From contig JAUPFP010000013.1 in NCBI GenBank assembly GCA_036925085.1, positions 2,605,001-2,669,000 of the forward strand: a stretch of DNA of 64,000 nucleotides, written 5' to 3'. A program made the translations under genes and the position numbers. Shown here one piece after another: positions 35,747 to 47,455 of the stretch (the first letter of the stretch is position 1; the number at the start of each line of letters is the position of its first letter). The notes under the pieces were generated by a model, which did no database searches, had not been told where the DNA came from, and saw nothing but the letters and a program-made list of their open reading frames with translations. The stretch is from Brachycybe producta. Its lineage: Eukaryota > Arthropoda > Diplopoda > Playtdesmida > Andrognathidae.

Positions 35747-35863
35747 TCAATCTGCAGATTGCCTAGGCAATTTTGGCAGATTCCCTAGGCGATTTTGCAG
35801 ATTCACTAGCTCACTAGCAGTTTGGTGGTTTTGCAGATTGCCCAGGCAAATCTGCAGATTGAC
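35747..35863. repeat. inverted repeat with GCAGATTGCCTAGGCAA units
   Basis: TCAATCTGCAGATTGCC at the left is complemented by CAAATCTGCAGATTGA at the right. Between them GCAGATT and CCTAGGC units repeat tandemly. Confidence 0.75.
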
Positions 35864-36576
35864 TGATTCCGCAAATTGACAGTAACATAATTTACACATA
35901 ATGTATATTCGAATGCTTTAAATATTTTGGTCTGCTCCCTATGTTTTTCTTTTGCCTTTTTTATCTGTTTATATTTATTAGTGAAGATGGAATGCTTCAG
36001 CAATCAAACCTTCCCAGAATTCAGCCACATTACAATTATTGTTTATTTTTCTTTCTTGTTGCTTCTTTCATTTCTGATGAGAAACAACGACAACAAAAAA
36101 TCTTGCCATAGGTTAACCAAACACAATTTTACATTTCATCCACTTTTAAACAAATAAATCTTCATCTAAATAAAAGTAGAGAAAAACGAGTTTTGCATCG
36201 AAAAAGCTTCGTGTATATCTAATTTCTAACGAAATGTAATGGTTCTTTTTTGTTTTTGTCTTTTCTTCACAACAAGTTGGACCAAAAACATTGTCCTAAT
36301 TTTTTTTTTCGTAACCGTAGCTAAAGACAATTTCATCCAATTTACTCAATGATATTATAGTTTCAGTATGTTCTTTTAACAGACAAACAAATTGCTTTTG
36401 GCATCCAAATTAAAGAAAGGGTCTAAGAAAAATTACTACTATTTTTCTCTAGTTCAGCGTCAATTGGAAGTATAACCCTTAATATTTAAGTCAGCATTCA
36501 TTTGTGTGCACAACCTATTGTCCACTTTAGAATTTCTAACGTTTTTGTAAAGGTAGATTAATTTAAAAGAACGTTA

Positions 36577-37069
36577 AGCCTGGATCCCACATGCGCGAAA
36601 GAAAGCAGAAAATAGAAATAGAAATAAAAAATCTGACAAAAAAAAATCCTTCCGCTACATTTCTGTTTCATTTTGAAATCAGCGCTTCTCACATATTATT
36701 TAATACAATAAAAATACCTTGAGGTCATTTTTGAGTTTATGGAGAAGGGGAGAAAAATAGCAGGAAAAGTCATCACACCTGAATTCTGCATCAGAGAACA
36801 GAAAAAGTTGAAACAATTTCAGCTTTTTGATGGTGTGTTTTCCATCTGGAACGATTTTTTGTTTGGAAAGACGCCAAGGGTTGGAGATAGAGGCTATCAG
36901 TGACGTGAAGCTACTAAAAAAAAAAACATTTGTTTATACTTTTTTTTTAGCTACCTTCATGTCACTTCTAGCCTCCATCTCCAACCCTTGGCGTCATCCC
37001 AGCTGAATATAACCCTTTCTTATGACTAATTTCTGTTAAGCTTTTTTTTCTGCATGTGGGATCCAAGCT
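36577..37069. mobile_element. foldback element, AGCYTGGATCCCACATGC ends
   Basis: AGCCTGGATCCCACATGC and GCATGTGGGATCCAAGCT pair at 17 of 18 positions. A second long hairpin (36870-36995) is nested inside. No target duplication and no coding capacity. Confidence 0.8.
36870..36995. repeat. long nested hairpin
   Basis: Arms beginning GACGCCAAGGGTTGGAGAT pair over about 50 nt with few mismatches; the loop is A/T-rich. It may be a separate small MITE inserted in the 36577 element. Confidence 0.85.
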
Positions 37070-37714
37070 TTTCATACAAACAACGATCCGACAAAAACAT
37101 GTAGAAATTTTAGACCAAAATACTCGTGCCATTAAAGGAATTTCCGTTCTCTCTCATTTTTACAATCCAAACATGTGTTGTCTACAAATGTCTGTACAGA
37201 GTGTTCAAAAGAAAAAAGAAAAAACAAATGACCATTATATTTGATAGCATTGAACAACGAACAAATCAATTTCCTACCCTCTAAAAAAACCTCATCTCAA
37301 ACATGTGAAATCTTAGCTTTGAAACACTTGAAATATCATTTGTAGACACATCTATGAAAGATTTTCTTGACTAATGTTTTTTGCAACAGCTGTGACCTTT
37401 AGGCTTTAAAGCACAAACCTTTACATATTCTGTGTGTTATTTCCGTATCAAAAAGAGTACATCAATAAATTTGAATTTCTCACAAATTCACTGATACCAA
37501 AATCTTGAACAAATCTGATATTTTCTTTGCATTGTTATGAAAATTTACAAGTGAAAAACGTTTTTCTTCTATAGCACTTTTTTTTAAGATTTTAAGGCCC
37601 AAATTCAAGAAGAAAACTTGGCAATTCAACTTCTCCTTAAATAGTCTGAGCGAAATTTTAACATAGAAAAAATCATGTTCACTTGTACTCAGGAAAACAT
37701 GGTTTATTTATTTT

Positions 37715-37850
37715 GAAATGAAATTCAAGAGGGTTCAAAAATTGAATTTCAAGTATCAGTTTTCTTGCTTTAATTGTAGACTAATACTGTATGTATGGTT
37801 TGCCTACCATCAAGGAACAAAAGTATCGCTTTAAGTTTGGCCTATGATTG
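37715..37850. repeat. dispersed repeat, member 2 (TATGTATG...ATCAAGG family)
   Basis: GAGGGTTCAAAAATTGAA, CTGTATGTATGGTTTGCC and ACCATCAAGGAACAAAAGT correspond in order to 34080-34215. Confidence 0.55.
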
Positions 37851-38744
37851 TCAATAAATACACAAAAAAGTAGAAAATAGAGGTAAAACAGTATTTATTT
37901 TCCACAATTATCGTATTAAAAATAAACAGAATGAATGGTAATACAAGTGCAATAACCGTACCACCCTGCATATGGATTGTATGGATAAGTGATGACAATC
38001 TTTAAGGTACAAATTAGAAAAAAATCTTTGCACTTGAACTATCTGAAAAAAAGTTTCAACCTATAAAATAACATGTTCAACTAAAACAAAAGGTTTTGTG
38101 TTCGAACCCTGCTCAGAGTGTTCACGTTGAAATAGAAGTGCTAAATTTCTTTCTTTAAATGTGGTGGTAAATTTTGCACAAATTCATATTTTTCATTTTC
38201 TTTCTAAAGTTATTGTACAGTTGAGTTTATTGTATTCTTTTAATTCTTTTGCTCTATTAATTTCGTTCATCTTATTCAATAAAAAGTTACAGAAATTCTA
38301 GTGCGATATTTGCAAATTTAACGTTAAAAATTGCAATTTTACGAACACTTAGACTCGTTTAATAAATAATAAATATGATTATTACTGTATTTTATTATCG
38401 AAAAAAATTAATATTTAAATTGTCTTTTTGTTTCGTATTATGCTGATTATAATATACCCATATATGGTATAAACGTGATGACCACTTTGGACATAATAAG
38501 GGTTGTAGAGTTATAAACATCTTTTAGGTCAAAAAGTCTGCACCTAAAAAAGAGATGGAAGACCACAGAAGAAAGCCAAGAACGGTTATAAAAGCAGCCA
38601 ACCATCAGTTTAATGGTTTTGCATTTAAGCACCTACTGAAAACACCTCATCCATAGCTCTCTTCCATATAATACTCTTTCTTTTGTCTTTTTTAACGGTT
38701 ATCGTCGCCTTTCAAGCCAAATATAGCCTAATATATGGTCCTAC

Positions 38745-38747
<3 letters not shown>

Positions 38748-38781
<34 letters not shown>
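38748..38781. repeat. (AT)n then (GT)n microsatellite
   Basis: Pure TA tract followed by a short GTGTGTGT run. Confidence 0.9.
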
Positions 38782-38783
<2 letters not shown>

Positions 38784-40519
38784 TGCGTGTGTGTGTGTTA
38801 CATGGTTTTTGTGTTCATAAGAATCTGCTGAGAATAAAATTAGTTAAGTCTTGAAGAAAAATTCTTCAGATTAATTCTTCTATTACAATGGGGATAATAT
38901 TGCTAGCTAGCGTAAAGTGGTATGTTTCTTTTCAAAACGCTCAAGAGACTTAAGTTAAGAAGACAATGTCGAGAAGAAAGTGGTAGAAAAAAGACAGAAA
39001 AAAAGAAAACTGAAGACAAAACTGTTGAAAATAATCTAAGGATCAAAAATAAAATAAGATTAAATTAACAAAGAGAAAATGTGAACCAGACTAAAGTGCA
39101 AATTTAAACAAAAATGTATAGGCCTATTATATAAAAAAAAATGTTTTCCAAGAACACCTTGACTGTAACATCAAATGATCACCAGACAAATGATTACCAA
39201 ACAATTGATTTTTCTAAAATTAATCTAATTTGGATTTAAGGATAAATGGTAATTAAAGTACAAATTTGACGACGAAGACAAAAAAAAACCACTATTCGAT
39301 TTAAAGTGGTTCGCAAGAAAAATTGTTTAAACAAGAGTTTAATTCTCAGGAAATTTACATAATCGACTTACACGTTGTTTTTATAGAAAAAAACTTTTTT
39401 ATTTAAAAAAAAAATTCAAAGTTTGTTAGATAACATGTTAAAATATTTTCATAAATATATCTTTAAAAAGAAACTTTTTAGAGTTTTTACGTTAACTTGA
39501 AAATTAAACCTTCACTAAAGTTGATCTGCAAAATTAATTTGTACAATTTGACCATTTTTTTTAAATGATGCTATACAAATTTCTTTATTAAAATACCGCC
39601 GAGAAAATTACAAGTAATTTTATATACAAGTAATAAGTTAATAATCATACACGTATATTATTTTAGTTTATATTTATAAAACAAACTTTGACACGTAAAA
39701 TAATGCTGAACAATCATAAGATGGTTTAGAAGCAACCATTCTTAAGTAATGTATGTAAATGAAGAAGAAACAACACAGAATCTGCATTTCAGAAGCAACA
39801 TTAATAAGAAATTGAAAATATTTCGGAAACTATTATTATAGAAAAGTAAATGAATCACTGTCATATTAATTTAATATGATAAATAGTCAAATTGCTACAA
39901 AAACATTTCTAAGAACAAGTATGATTTTAAAGAAAAAACTAGTTTTCTAGGACCTATCAGATACAAGTTAATAATTTTGATAATTTAAAAAAGTGCACAG
40001 AAGTTTCAAGCGTGAAACAGCTGCAAATGTGGAAAAATAAATGAATAATGCACTGTGAGTGTGTGTAATTATTTACGACGAGTTGGAGCGTACCCTCCTC
40101 CCTCTATTTTTCTCATGCATGCATGTTTACATTGCTGCTATTAGAATACAAAAGTACAGTAGTTATTTTGCTATTATTACACACTGACGTAACACTGTTT
40201 TAAATGCATACGTTTAATGATTAAGAATTACCACCCTCATATGCATGAGTGAGTAGTTTTAAGTGCTCCTTCCTCCAATATTACAGCCACACACAACACA
40301 ACAAAAGGCAACTTCTTAAATATCTTTTAAATTTATACACAGACTATTGAGAATAACCCTTAGCCCTTCACCTAGTATTTTATCAATAATATAATTATTA
40401 TTTTATGTTTAATGTTTATAATTAATCACTTATTTTTTTAAAAATAAAATTATGGAAATAAATTAAAAATCTGACAAAAATTTGGTTATTCTGTGCTTCA
40501 CAAGTAACATGAATATGAA

Positions 40520-41180
40520 ACTGAAAGTGTTTTAGAAACTAGAAGGGTAGCTACATCGTTTCAACGAACTGTATTTTAATTTTGGTATCATTTAAAACTA
40601 AGTTTTTTAAAGCAAAATATGCTTAGAAGTTTTTTTTCTATAAAAGATTCATTTTGAAAGATATCGATGTGAAATTATTAATATATAAAATTGATTCAGC
40701 TACAGTTCTTGTATTTAATACCCTTTCATTTTCTCCTTATTGTAGAATAACCAGAGTTTGAAAATCAGTTGTTTATAAAAAAAAAAAATAAAAAAAAGGT
40801 ATTACGAAAGAAATAATTTGAGAAAATCTTAGAAAAATCTAATATTTGATCATATTAAATTTAACTGCCATAAACATATTAAACACTGTTTATCAACGTG
40901 AAATTTCTCTTTGCTAAAAAAAAGGTAAAGACAAATCTTATAATAATTAATAAAAATAATACTTAAAACTAATAAAGAAATGTTTACAATTTTTTTTAAA
41001 TGACAAAAAAATCTTTTTTTAACAGTGACATTTTTTAGAATAACTTTTTCCGTTTTGATACTTGCCAAGAATAATCTAGAAATTACACTTCGTATAAAAA
41101 GCTTGGTTTAAAAGATATCAGCATAAAATAACTAAAAACAGTAATTCGTTTACTTTTCTAGTTTCTATAATGCTTTCAAT
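40520..41180. mobile_element. foldback repeat, GTAGCTCAATCACTTAA family, compound copy
   Basis: Begins GTGTTTTAGAAACTAGAAGG then GTAGCTACATCG. Right-arm pieces (AAAGATATCAGCATAAAAT and TTCTAGTTTCTATAATGC) lie near 41110-41170, and the AGAGTTTGAAAATCAGTTG flank near 40750. Confidence 0.55.
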
Positions 41181-41937
41181 TTCCCTGCTGATTTTTAATT
41201 ACAGAATAACCACGTAGTTCTATTGGTATATATGACGTTGAAATAATTCTTTAACATTATTTTGAGTTAACTTTATTTCTAAATTCTGCTACTAGCAGAC
41301 AAATTCTGTTAAATTCTTTATTTGGTTAACATTTTTTATGTTACCCATGTGTAAATAAATAAAATAGTTGCAATTCAATTGCTTTTCGGTTCACTGTACA
41401 ACATTATAATTTTTTTTTTAAATATTGAATGAAATTCATTTCATTTAAGCCACGTAAAAAAATTAATCGTATCAGAAATACACAATTTACAAGTAAGGCA
41501 ATAATTATCTCTTATTATCTTTTATATGCTGAATATGAGCGTAACATATAATATTAATATTTTATACCTAGGAGGACTACTGTATGTCAAGGTCTTTTTA
41601 GATGACGTCCATGTTCATATAGCAAGCATATAATATGCGTATAGATATAATTTACAAGTACATTGTCAGTTTTAATTAATCTTTAAGATTCTTCAATGTA
41701 AATTATGTTACTATATATACTGTAGTTTGAGTTACTGACGTTACAATTTTTTTTAACACTTTCTACAATATGTTTCACAACCAACGCCTCGATCTATTAC
41801 CAAAGTATACGTTGAAGGCACAGACGGTTGAATAACGACAGACAATTGAATATCTCAGAAACTATAAAGCTGCACAATGAGGGTTATTACACGGTACTAC
41901 TGTACTTATCCCGATAGAAGTGTTGATATATATATCC

Positions 41938-42005
41938 TCCTACACAGGCTCCACACCAAATGCATGTGGCGATTGAGAATAAAGGGGTGTGAAGCCTGCG
42001 TAGGA
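41938..42005. repeat. 68-nt hairpin
   Basis: Arms TCCTACACAGGCTCCACACC and GGTGTGAAGCCTGCGTAGGA pair at 18 of 20 positions around a 28-nt loop. The size and shape resemble a microRNA precursor, but a tiny MITE is equally possible. Confidence 0.8.
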
Positions 42006-43995
42006 CATACTCTATACCGAGACTTTTATTTGAATAACTAGTTCTGTACAATAAGCCTCATTGAAAACTTAAGAGGTTATCAGTATAACTGAGATTAGGT
42101 ATTACGCAATACCTGATATAGTCGTTTAACACAATGCGTTTCCTTTTCGTTTACATTGATTCATTTTGCACACAATTAATTATATTTGAAATGTGAAGTG
42201 CAATGAGCACTCAAATATACTGTAAGTAGGCTACTGTCCATCAACAAATAAATTTGCATAATCTAGATAAGATTCCGTCTATTTCGTTTTTAACAAAAGA
42301 CTGTCAATAACCTACATGCTAATTAGCGATCCACTTTCGTTCGTTTTTAATCTTCGGAAGAAATTGTTATGCAGGAAAAGAATGCATAACATGGCATTGC
42401 TGTAAATCGTAACCAATTTCTTAAGAAGAAAACGAAGATCTGCATTTCAGAAAAAAGCAACAATCCAACCATCCAAAAATGCAATGTTAATTAATTTTAA
42501 AGTGAAGTCACATCACTCAACAATTTGTAGAAAACTTGATATAGTTTTACGAGCGGTAATGTCAGGGTAGTGCAACAAATTTGTGTGTTTTGTGGAGAGC
42601 TAGATTTTATGAAGCAAATGTTATTATTGCATTAAAAATACAGTATAGAAAGGCTTGTATATAATATACATCTTTTAAGTTTCGGGTCTTTTAGTATGAT
42701 GGTTTATAAAGTTTTACCCATAAAATATCACTGATCAAGGCAACTAGCATGCAAATAGTGGTATGGTGGTAACATTTTCAAGTGTCTCAAGAAAATTTTT
42801 CGATTAATGTGAATTCACCTTAAAGGAGCAATAAAACATGGCCAACTTACATACAAGGTGTACAGGCTAACATACATGTACATTGTTATAACATTTGCCA
42901 AAATATATGCTTAAATAATTGTATAATCGTTGCACAACGAAGATTTTTAAGGTCTCCTATACATCCTCATCTCCTCGTCTCCTCATACATTACAAAAACC
43001 TATATTATTTCTAGAGATCAATTTCATAAAAATACCACAAAACCTTATTTTTTGTGCTCTTCTAAAAAGGAAATTTCAAAGAAGAAGAAGAAAAAATGCT
43101 TTTTATATATCGAGTTGTTCTCTACACAATCAATAATTTTATTTGTACAGAAAATATTGATGCTGTCGACAATTGAAATTACTTCAGAGAGTACGTTTCC
43201 ATAACGATATCGGTTTCTATTCTTATATTCTAAATAAGAGACCTTTAAGTCATGCACTTTATTTATTCTTTTGTTCATTTTATTTTTCATGATAGAAAGA
43301 GTTGTACTTAGTTACTATCATCGTCCAAGCAGAAATTATTTCAAATGGACCTAAATCCAATTTTTATGGTAAATGAGGGATTATTATTATTATTATTATT
43401 AGTATATTACAGTAATAAAGTGTTGGTCTATAAGAATCTAAAATCGATTCCTCTATTAAGACTCATTTTTATTACCTAAACGTATACAATAACATTTAAT
43501 TATAAATGTATATAACAAAATTGTTGACTGTAAACAAATAGGTTTCGAAATAACATCCTAATTACATAAAACATAAAAGATAATTTTCATAATTGAAATC
43601 CATATGGGTTGCAAAACATATTCTCCATTTTTAAGAAAAACAAAACAAAACTAAAATGGTTAAAATGCTAATAAACTCATATGATTACACCATATTTAAC
43701 GTACAGTGGATATCAAGTCCATTGGGATAACTTGGAATTTGATAGAAAAAAAATATTATAAAACGTACAAATGCTAAAAATTTAATTTAAAACAAAATTT
43801 TATAAATTCTATTTGGTTAAAAGTCTCGAAAGAAATGGTAACGTAAGAGTAAAATTAAATTAAATGATGGTTCGAGATTAAGATAATAGTTTTGTTATAT
43901 TAATATTAAGGCATAACATAATATACATACTTGGTGACGCAAGTAAAACGAGTCATGTTTAAAGATAAATATATCAAGAAACTGGTCATTTGTAC

Positions 43996-44179
43996 TAGAG
44001 ACCTACATTGAGTAAAAATTTGAAGCCCAGCCCATGAGACTTTATGCTGGGCCTAGCCCACCAGGCCCATAAAGTCCACAACGCCGACGAAGCCCACCAG
44101 GCCCACAAAGCTCACCAAGCTGACAAAGCCCACCAGGCCCACAAAGCCCACCGGCCCATGAGCTTTATGTAGGTCTCTA
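43996..44179. mobile_element. hAT-type MITE with GGGC-repeat core, copy 2 (8-bp TSD)
   Basis: TAGAGACCTACAT and ATGTAGGTCTCTA bound 184 bp, flanked by the identical octamer ATTTGTAC (43988-43995 and 44180-44187). The core is AAGCCCACCAGGCCCAC-like units in inverse orientation relative to the copy at 3634. Repeat number differs between copies. Confidence 0.92.
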
Positions 44180-44655
44180 ATTTGTACCACAGGTTATTTG
44201 ACTTAGAAACTAAAATCAACTGCATAACGCCATATTGAGATACTGCCTGGTTTTAACAATGCATTATGAATGCTGCATTTCGGCTGTTTTCCCTCCACCA
44301 CAGGCCATCATTGTTGCTTTCAGAGTACTTTTAACAAATTCAAATTATAAAAGCTAAACATTTGAAATTTAAGATATACGCAAATAATATAGAATAAAAT
44401 AAATTGGTAAAGAATTAACAATTGTAGAAAATAACGTTTCAAATAGCCGTTTTCCTGAAGTATAAGTGCTCTGTAATTATCATAGTTTAAATCATCATAG
44501 TTAAATACATTTCTAAAATGTCTCGTCTAAGTGAGTTTTGCATCCAAGAAACCTATTAATTACGAAACGCAAGAAACGATTTTTAGGCCCTTCGCATACA
44601 TATATCACGAGTAGTTTATCAAGTCAAAAACGGCTACAGGAGGTAGGGTAGTGGT

Positions 44656-44787
44656 CAGGCCCGGACTGGCCCGGCCGGCGGTCAATTGGGGGCAAAAGAA
44701 AATGAGGCCAAAAATAAATAAATTAAAAAAATGGGGCCAACACAATTTCATAGCCGGTGGGGCCAACCACTAGCCAGTCCGGCCCTG
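44656..44787. mobile_element. hAT-type MITE, CAGGCCCGGACTGGC ends (8-bp TSD)
   Basis: Ends CAGGCCCGGACTGGC and GCCAGTCCGGCCCTG pair with one mismatch over 15 bp and enclose 132 bp. Both flanks are GTAGTGGT (44648-44655 and 44788-44795). The CAGGGCCGGAC-type terminus is a usual hAT end. A diverged relative may occupy about 3952-4350. Confidence 0.9.
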
Positions 44788-45699
44788 GTAGTGGTTGCAA
44801 TGAATTTGAATGAAATGCTATGGAAAGGCGCCGGACCTTTGCACACTGGCCACATGTGAGCTTCATTTTGCAGTCAAACTCGACCACAAAAAAGTGGTTC
44901 ATGTGCCAATTAAGCTCTTAAACGCCACTTTCAAAATTCAAAAAAAACATCGATAATTTTTCTCCCGTATGTTTCAGTTTTTGTAGATAAAAACTTTGTT
45001 TTGTTATTAACAATAAAAATACAAATGCAGTAAGCTTTTATAGTTTTTAAAATATTCATCTTCAAACAAGATGCGTTTTCTCGGCTCCATCTGACATATA
45101 CAGCACAAAATAAGGCAGTAGAAACCAAACGCAAGCAGCTTGGTAAAGGGTTTCCTGATGTGGCAGTATAATAACAACTGTGTGGCTCGTCAAGTAAAAA
45201 TGCTTTGCCACTAGCGTAGTCCGCACTCCTTCTTTCTCCCCCCTATTACAAATATCTTTACCAAACAGTTAAGGGAGGGGGGGGGGAGGGTTAAAAACTA
45301 AGGTAGAATCGGATGATGATTCTAAAAAGTAAGCACGTGCACCGACACAACCCCTGTGTACAATCTCGAAAAAGTGAGCAACAATTTTAATTTAGCTTTT
45401 TCTCTCTAATGAAAACGGATAGACGACAGCAACTTATGGTGTATATATTTAAAAGTAAGACTGCAAACAACAGCTGAATTTTAATTATAAAAATTCCCCA
45501 TTGGTTACCTTATTTCATTTATCCAAAAAGCTTACAGGAGAGCAAAACGACAAAAACCTCAACAAAGTCGCTGTTCATTTCGACTGTTTTAAAATTCTGA
45601 TAGAATACCATAAAAAATTATTCTTAAGTTGATTACAACTTGTGACATGGATAGCTATAATTAGTGATTAAGATGAAAATTCAGTTCATTTTTAAATCT

Positions 45700-45960
45700 A
45701 AGGCCAAAATCCCATACATGAAGAAAAACAGAAAAATAGAAATCAGAATAAAGTTTCAGTTGCAATGATCAAGGGTTTTCACAGAAAACACATAAATGGC
45801 GTGTCTGATAAATGTCTGTTAGAATAGAAAAATAGTTGAAACAATTTTAGTTTATTTTTAGCACACTTTCACTTTCAGCCAAGTTATTTCACAAAATTTA
45901 TTCAAATTTGATAAACTCTCCTTTCAGTGGAATTCTTTTCTGCATGTGTGATTCTTCCCC
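45700..45960. mobile_element. foldback element, GAATCACACATGC family, second member
   Basis: The right end TGCATGTGTGATTCTTCCCC is nearly identical to the right end of the 21010 element. The left end AAGGCCAAAATCCCATACAT is diverged. Confidence 0.55.
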
Positions 45961-46357
45961 GACTTTGGATACACTTCAGAGAAGAAATTATAGTAAACTC
46001 CTTTTTTCAAAGCAACTTTTAAAATATAATACAAACGTTGCTCTAAACTACAATGGTAAGATCCGTTTAACTATAATGGATTGTACTGGTTCTTCTGACC
46101 AGGGCCTTTCTTCAAGAGGGTCCCGGACGACAAGATACAATACTAATGCATACAAATTTATAAAGTTTCTTAAATGTTTTATAAATTACAAATTATTATA
46201 AAAATACTCAATTTAAAAATCGTTAATTATAGTAAAAGTTAAACCATAACCTCTATAAAGGTGGCTTTTTTAATATGAACAGATCCAAAAGCAGCAATAG
46301 TCAGCCTTTACCTTTACAGGATAGCAGCTAGTAGGAGTTTTGCCTTTTTAGTGAAAA

Positions 46358-46399
46358 AGGTGAGGCCCTGACAGATTACTTTGGACCACGGCCTCACCT
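46358..46399. repeat. short hairpin
   Basis: AGGTGAGGCC and GGCCTCACCT are perfect 10-nt arms around a 22-nt loop. A G+C-rich stem in AT-rich DNA. Confidence 0.75.
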
Positions 46400-46974
46400 A
46401 CACTTGTTACAGCCCTGTGTTTACGACCATATTCCAAAACATTTACATACAAGAAGAAAGGCTTACACAAAGCATAGAAATGCTCCATAGACTATGTATA
46501 GAAAATATAATAAACATCATGTTTCAAGCTCAGCGAGAGTCTATGGATCAATTTTTCAGTTTAGATTTATTCGAGCTTTGTACTAATTTGCAATGTTTTA
46601 GAATACGTTACTAAGTTTTTTTGTTATAAACAGCCATTGCAAATACATATGGTACATAACTATAGTGTTACTGAAACCATTTTAAAAATAAATTTAAAGT
46701 GTTTTAGAAACTAGACTAGTAAAATAAAACAAGCAAAGCAATTTGTACTTTGATAACTTTAAAAAAAACTTTATGACATTCTTAGTCTTCCTCTTCAAGT
46801 TGAACTAAAAGTCTTGAATCATTTCATTACTTTCAACGACCACCATTGGAAAAATACTATAATGAATCATGAAATTGATTTAAACATTGCTTTCAAAAAA
46901 GCGTTCTACTTGAATTTCCACATCACGTAGAAAAAAATCTAGCTGACAAACCAAAAAAATGCTTCAAACAGAAT

Positions 46975-46980
46975 TTTATT
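46975..46980 (-). promoter_or_regulatory. candidate CPPED1 polyadenylation signal
   Basis: AATAAA on the minus strand, 276 nt past the CPPED1 stop codon. Best-placed hexamer seen, but AATAAA is frequent in DNA this AT-rich. Confidence 0.35.
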
Positions 46981-47255
46981 ATGTTAGCAATTATACAAAA
47001 AGTATACATGATTTGCTATATCTGTACAATTTCATCTTACATTAGGAACAAAAAAAAATCTTAAGCCAGTAACGTGACAAAACATTGGTCACTATCATAA
47101 GCTTACACATTATTTTCCTCTATATATTATATAAACTTGTATATTCTTCTTCTACGAGCAGCGTATATCCATCTCTTCTTCATACTCTTGCCAAAACACA
47201 AAATTCCAAAATCCTATATATCTTTTTAGGGATGGGTGGGGTAGGGGGTAGGATT

Positions 47256-47455
47256 TCAAAAATCAATGGAAGTTGGGAGTTGATCAAGAGAAATATACTC
47301 GTGTCGTATACCGTCCTCGAGGACACGAACAATGCGAACTCCATGGTCATCTTCACCAAGTTGAGCTCCGATGGCCGATGTAACAATTTGCTCGAGACCA
47401 CCATAAAATCCACCAGCATTTCGGTGGTAGTGACCACAAAATATTGACCGGACGC
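47256..47455 (-). CDS. CPPED1: CPPED1 last exon
   Basis: Acceptor TGTGTGTAG, phase 1 in. Encodes GVRSIFCGHYHRNAGGFYGG, the final metal-binding GHYH motif, then the IVTSAIGAQLGEDDHG block and ends SLDQLPTSIDF-stop. It lacks the longer acidic tail of vertebrate proteins. The (GT)n stretch just upstream forms part of the acceptor tract. Confidence 0.93.

Larger units (their letters stand above)
28321..47255. other. 19-kb intergenic repeat region
   Basis: No exon recognised on either strand. The first several hundred bases left-adjacent to 28320 presumably hold the 5' UTR and promoter of the TARP-like gene. They contain GAT and CT microsatellites but no clear core promoter. The remainder is AT-rich DNA with the mobile elements and hairpins listed below. 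Confidence 0.55.

Noticed and set aside
38095-38125. GTGTTCGAACCCTGC, resembling a tRNA B-box
   Set aside because: No A-box or cloverleaf could be built around it; no tRNA gene is supported anywhere in the window.
46381-46614. 77-codon plus-strand frame with mixed composition
   Set aside because: No family recognised, no splice-supported neighbours and a length expected by chance.
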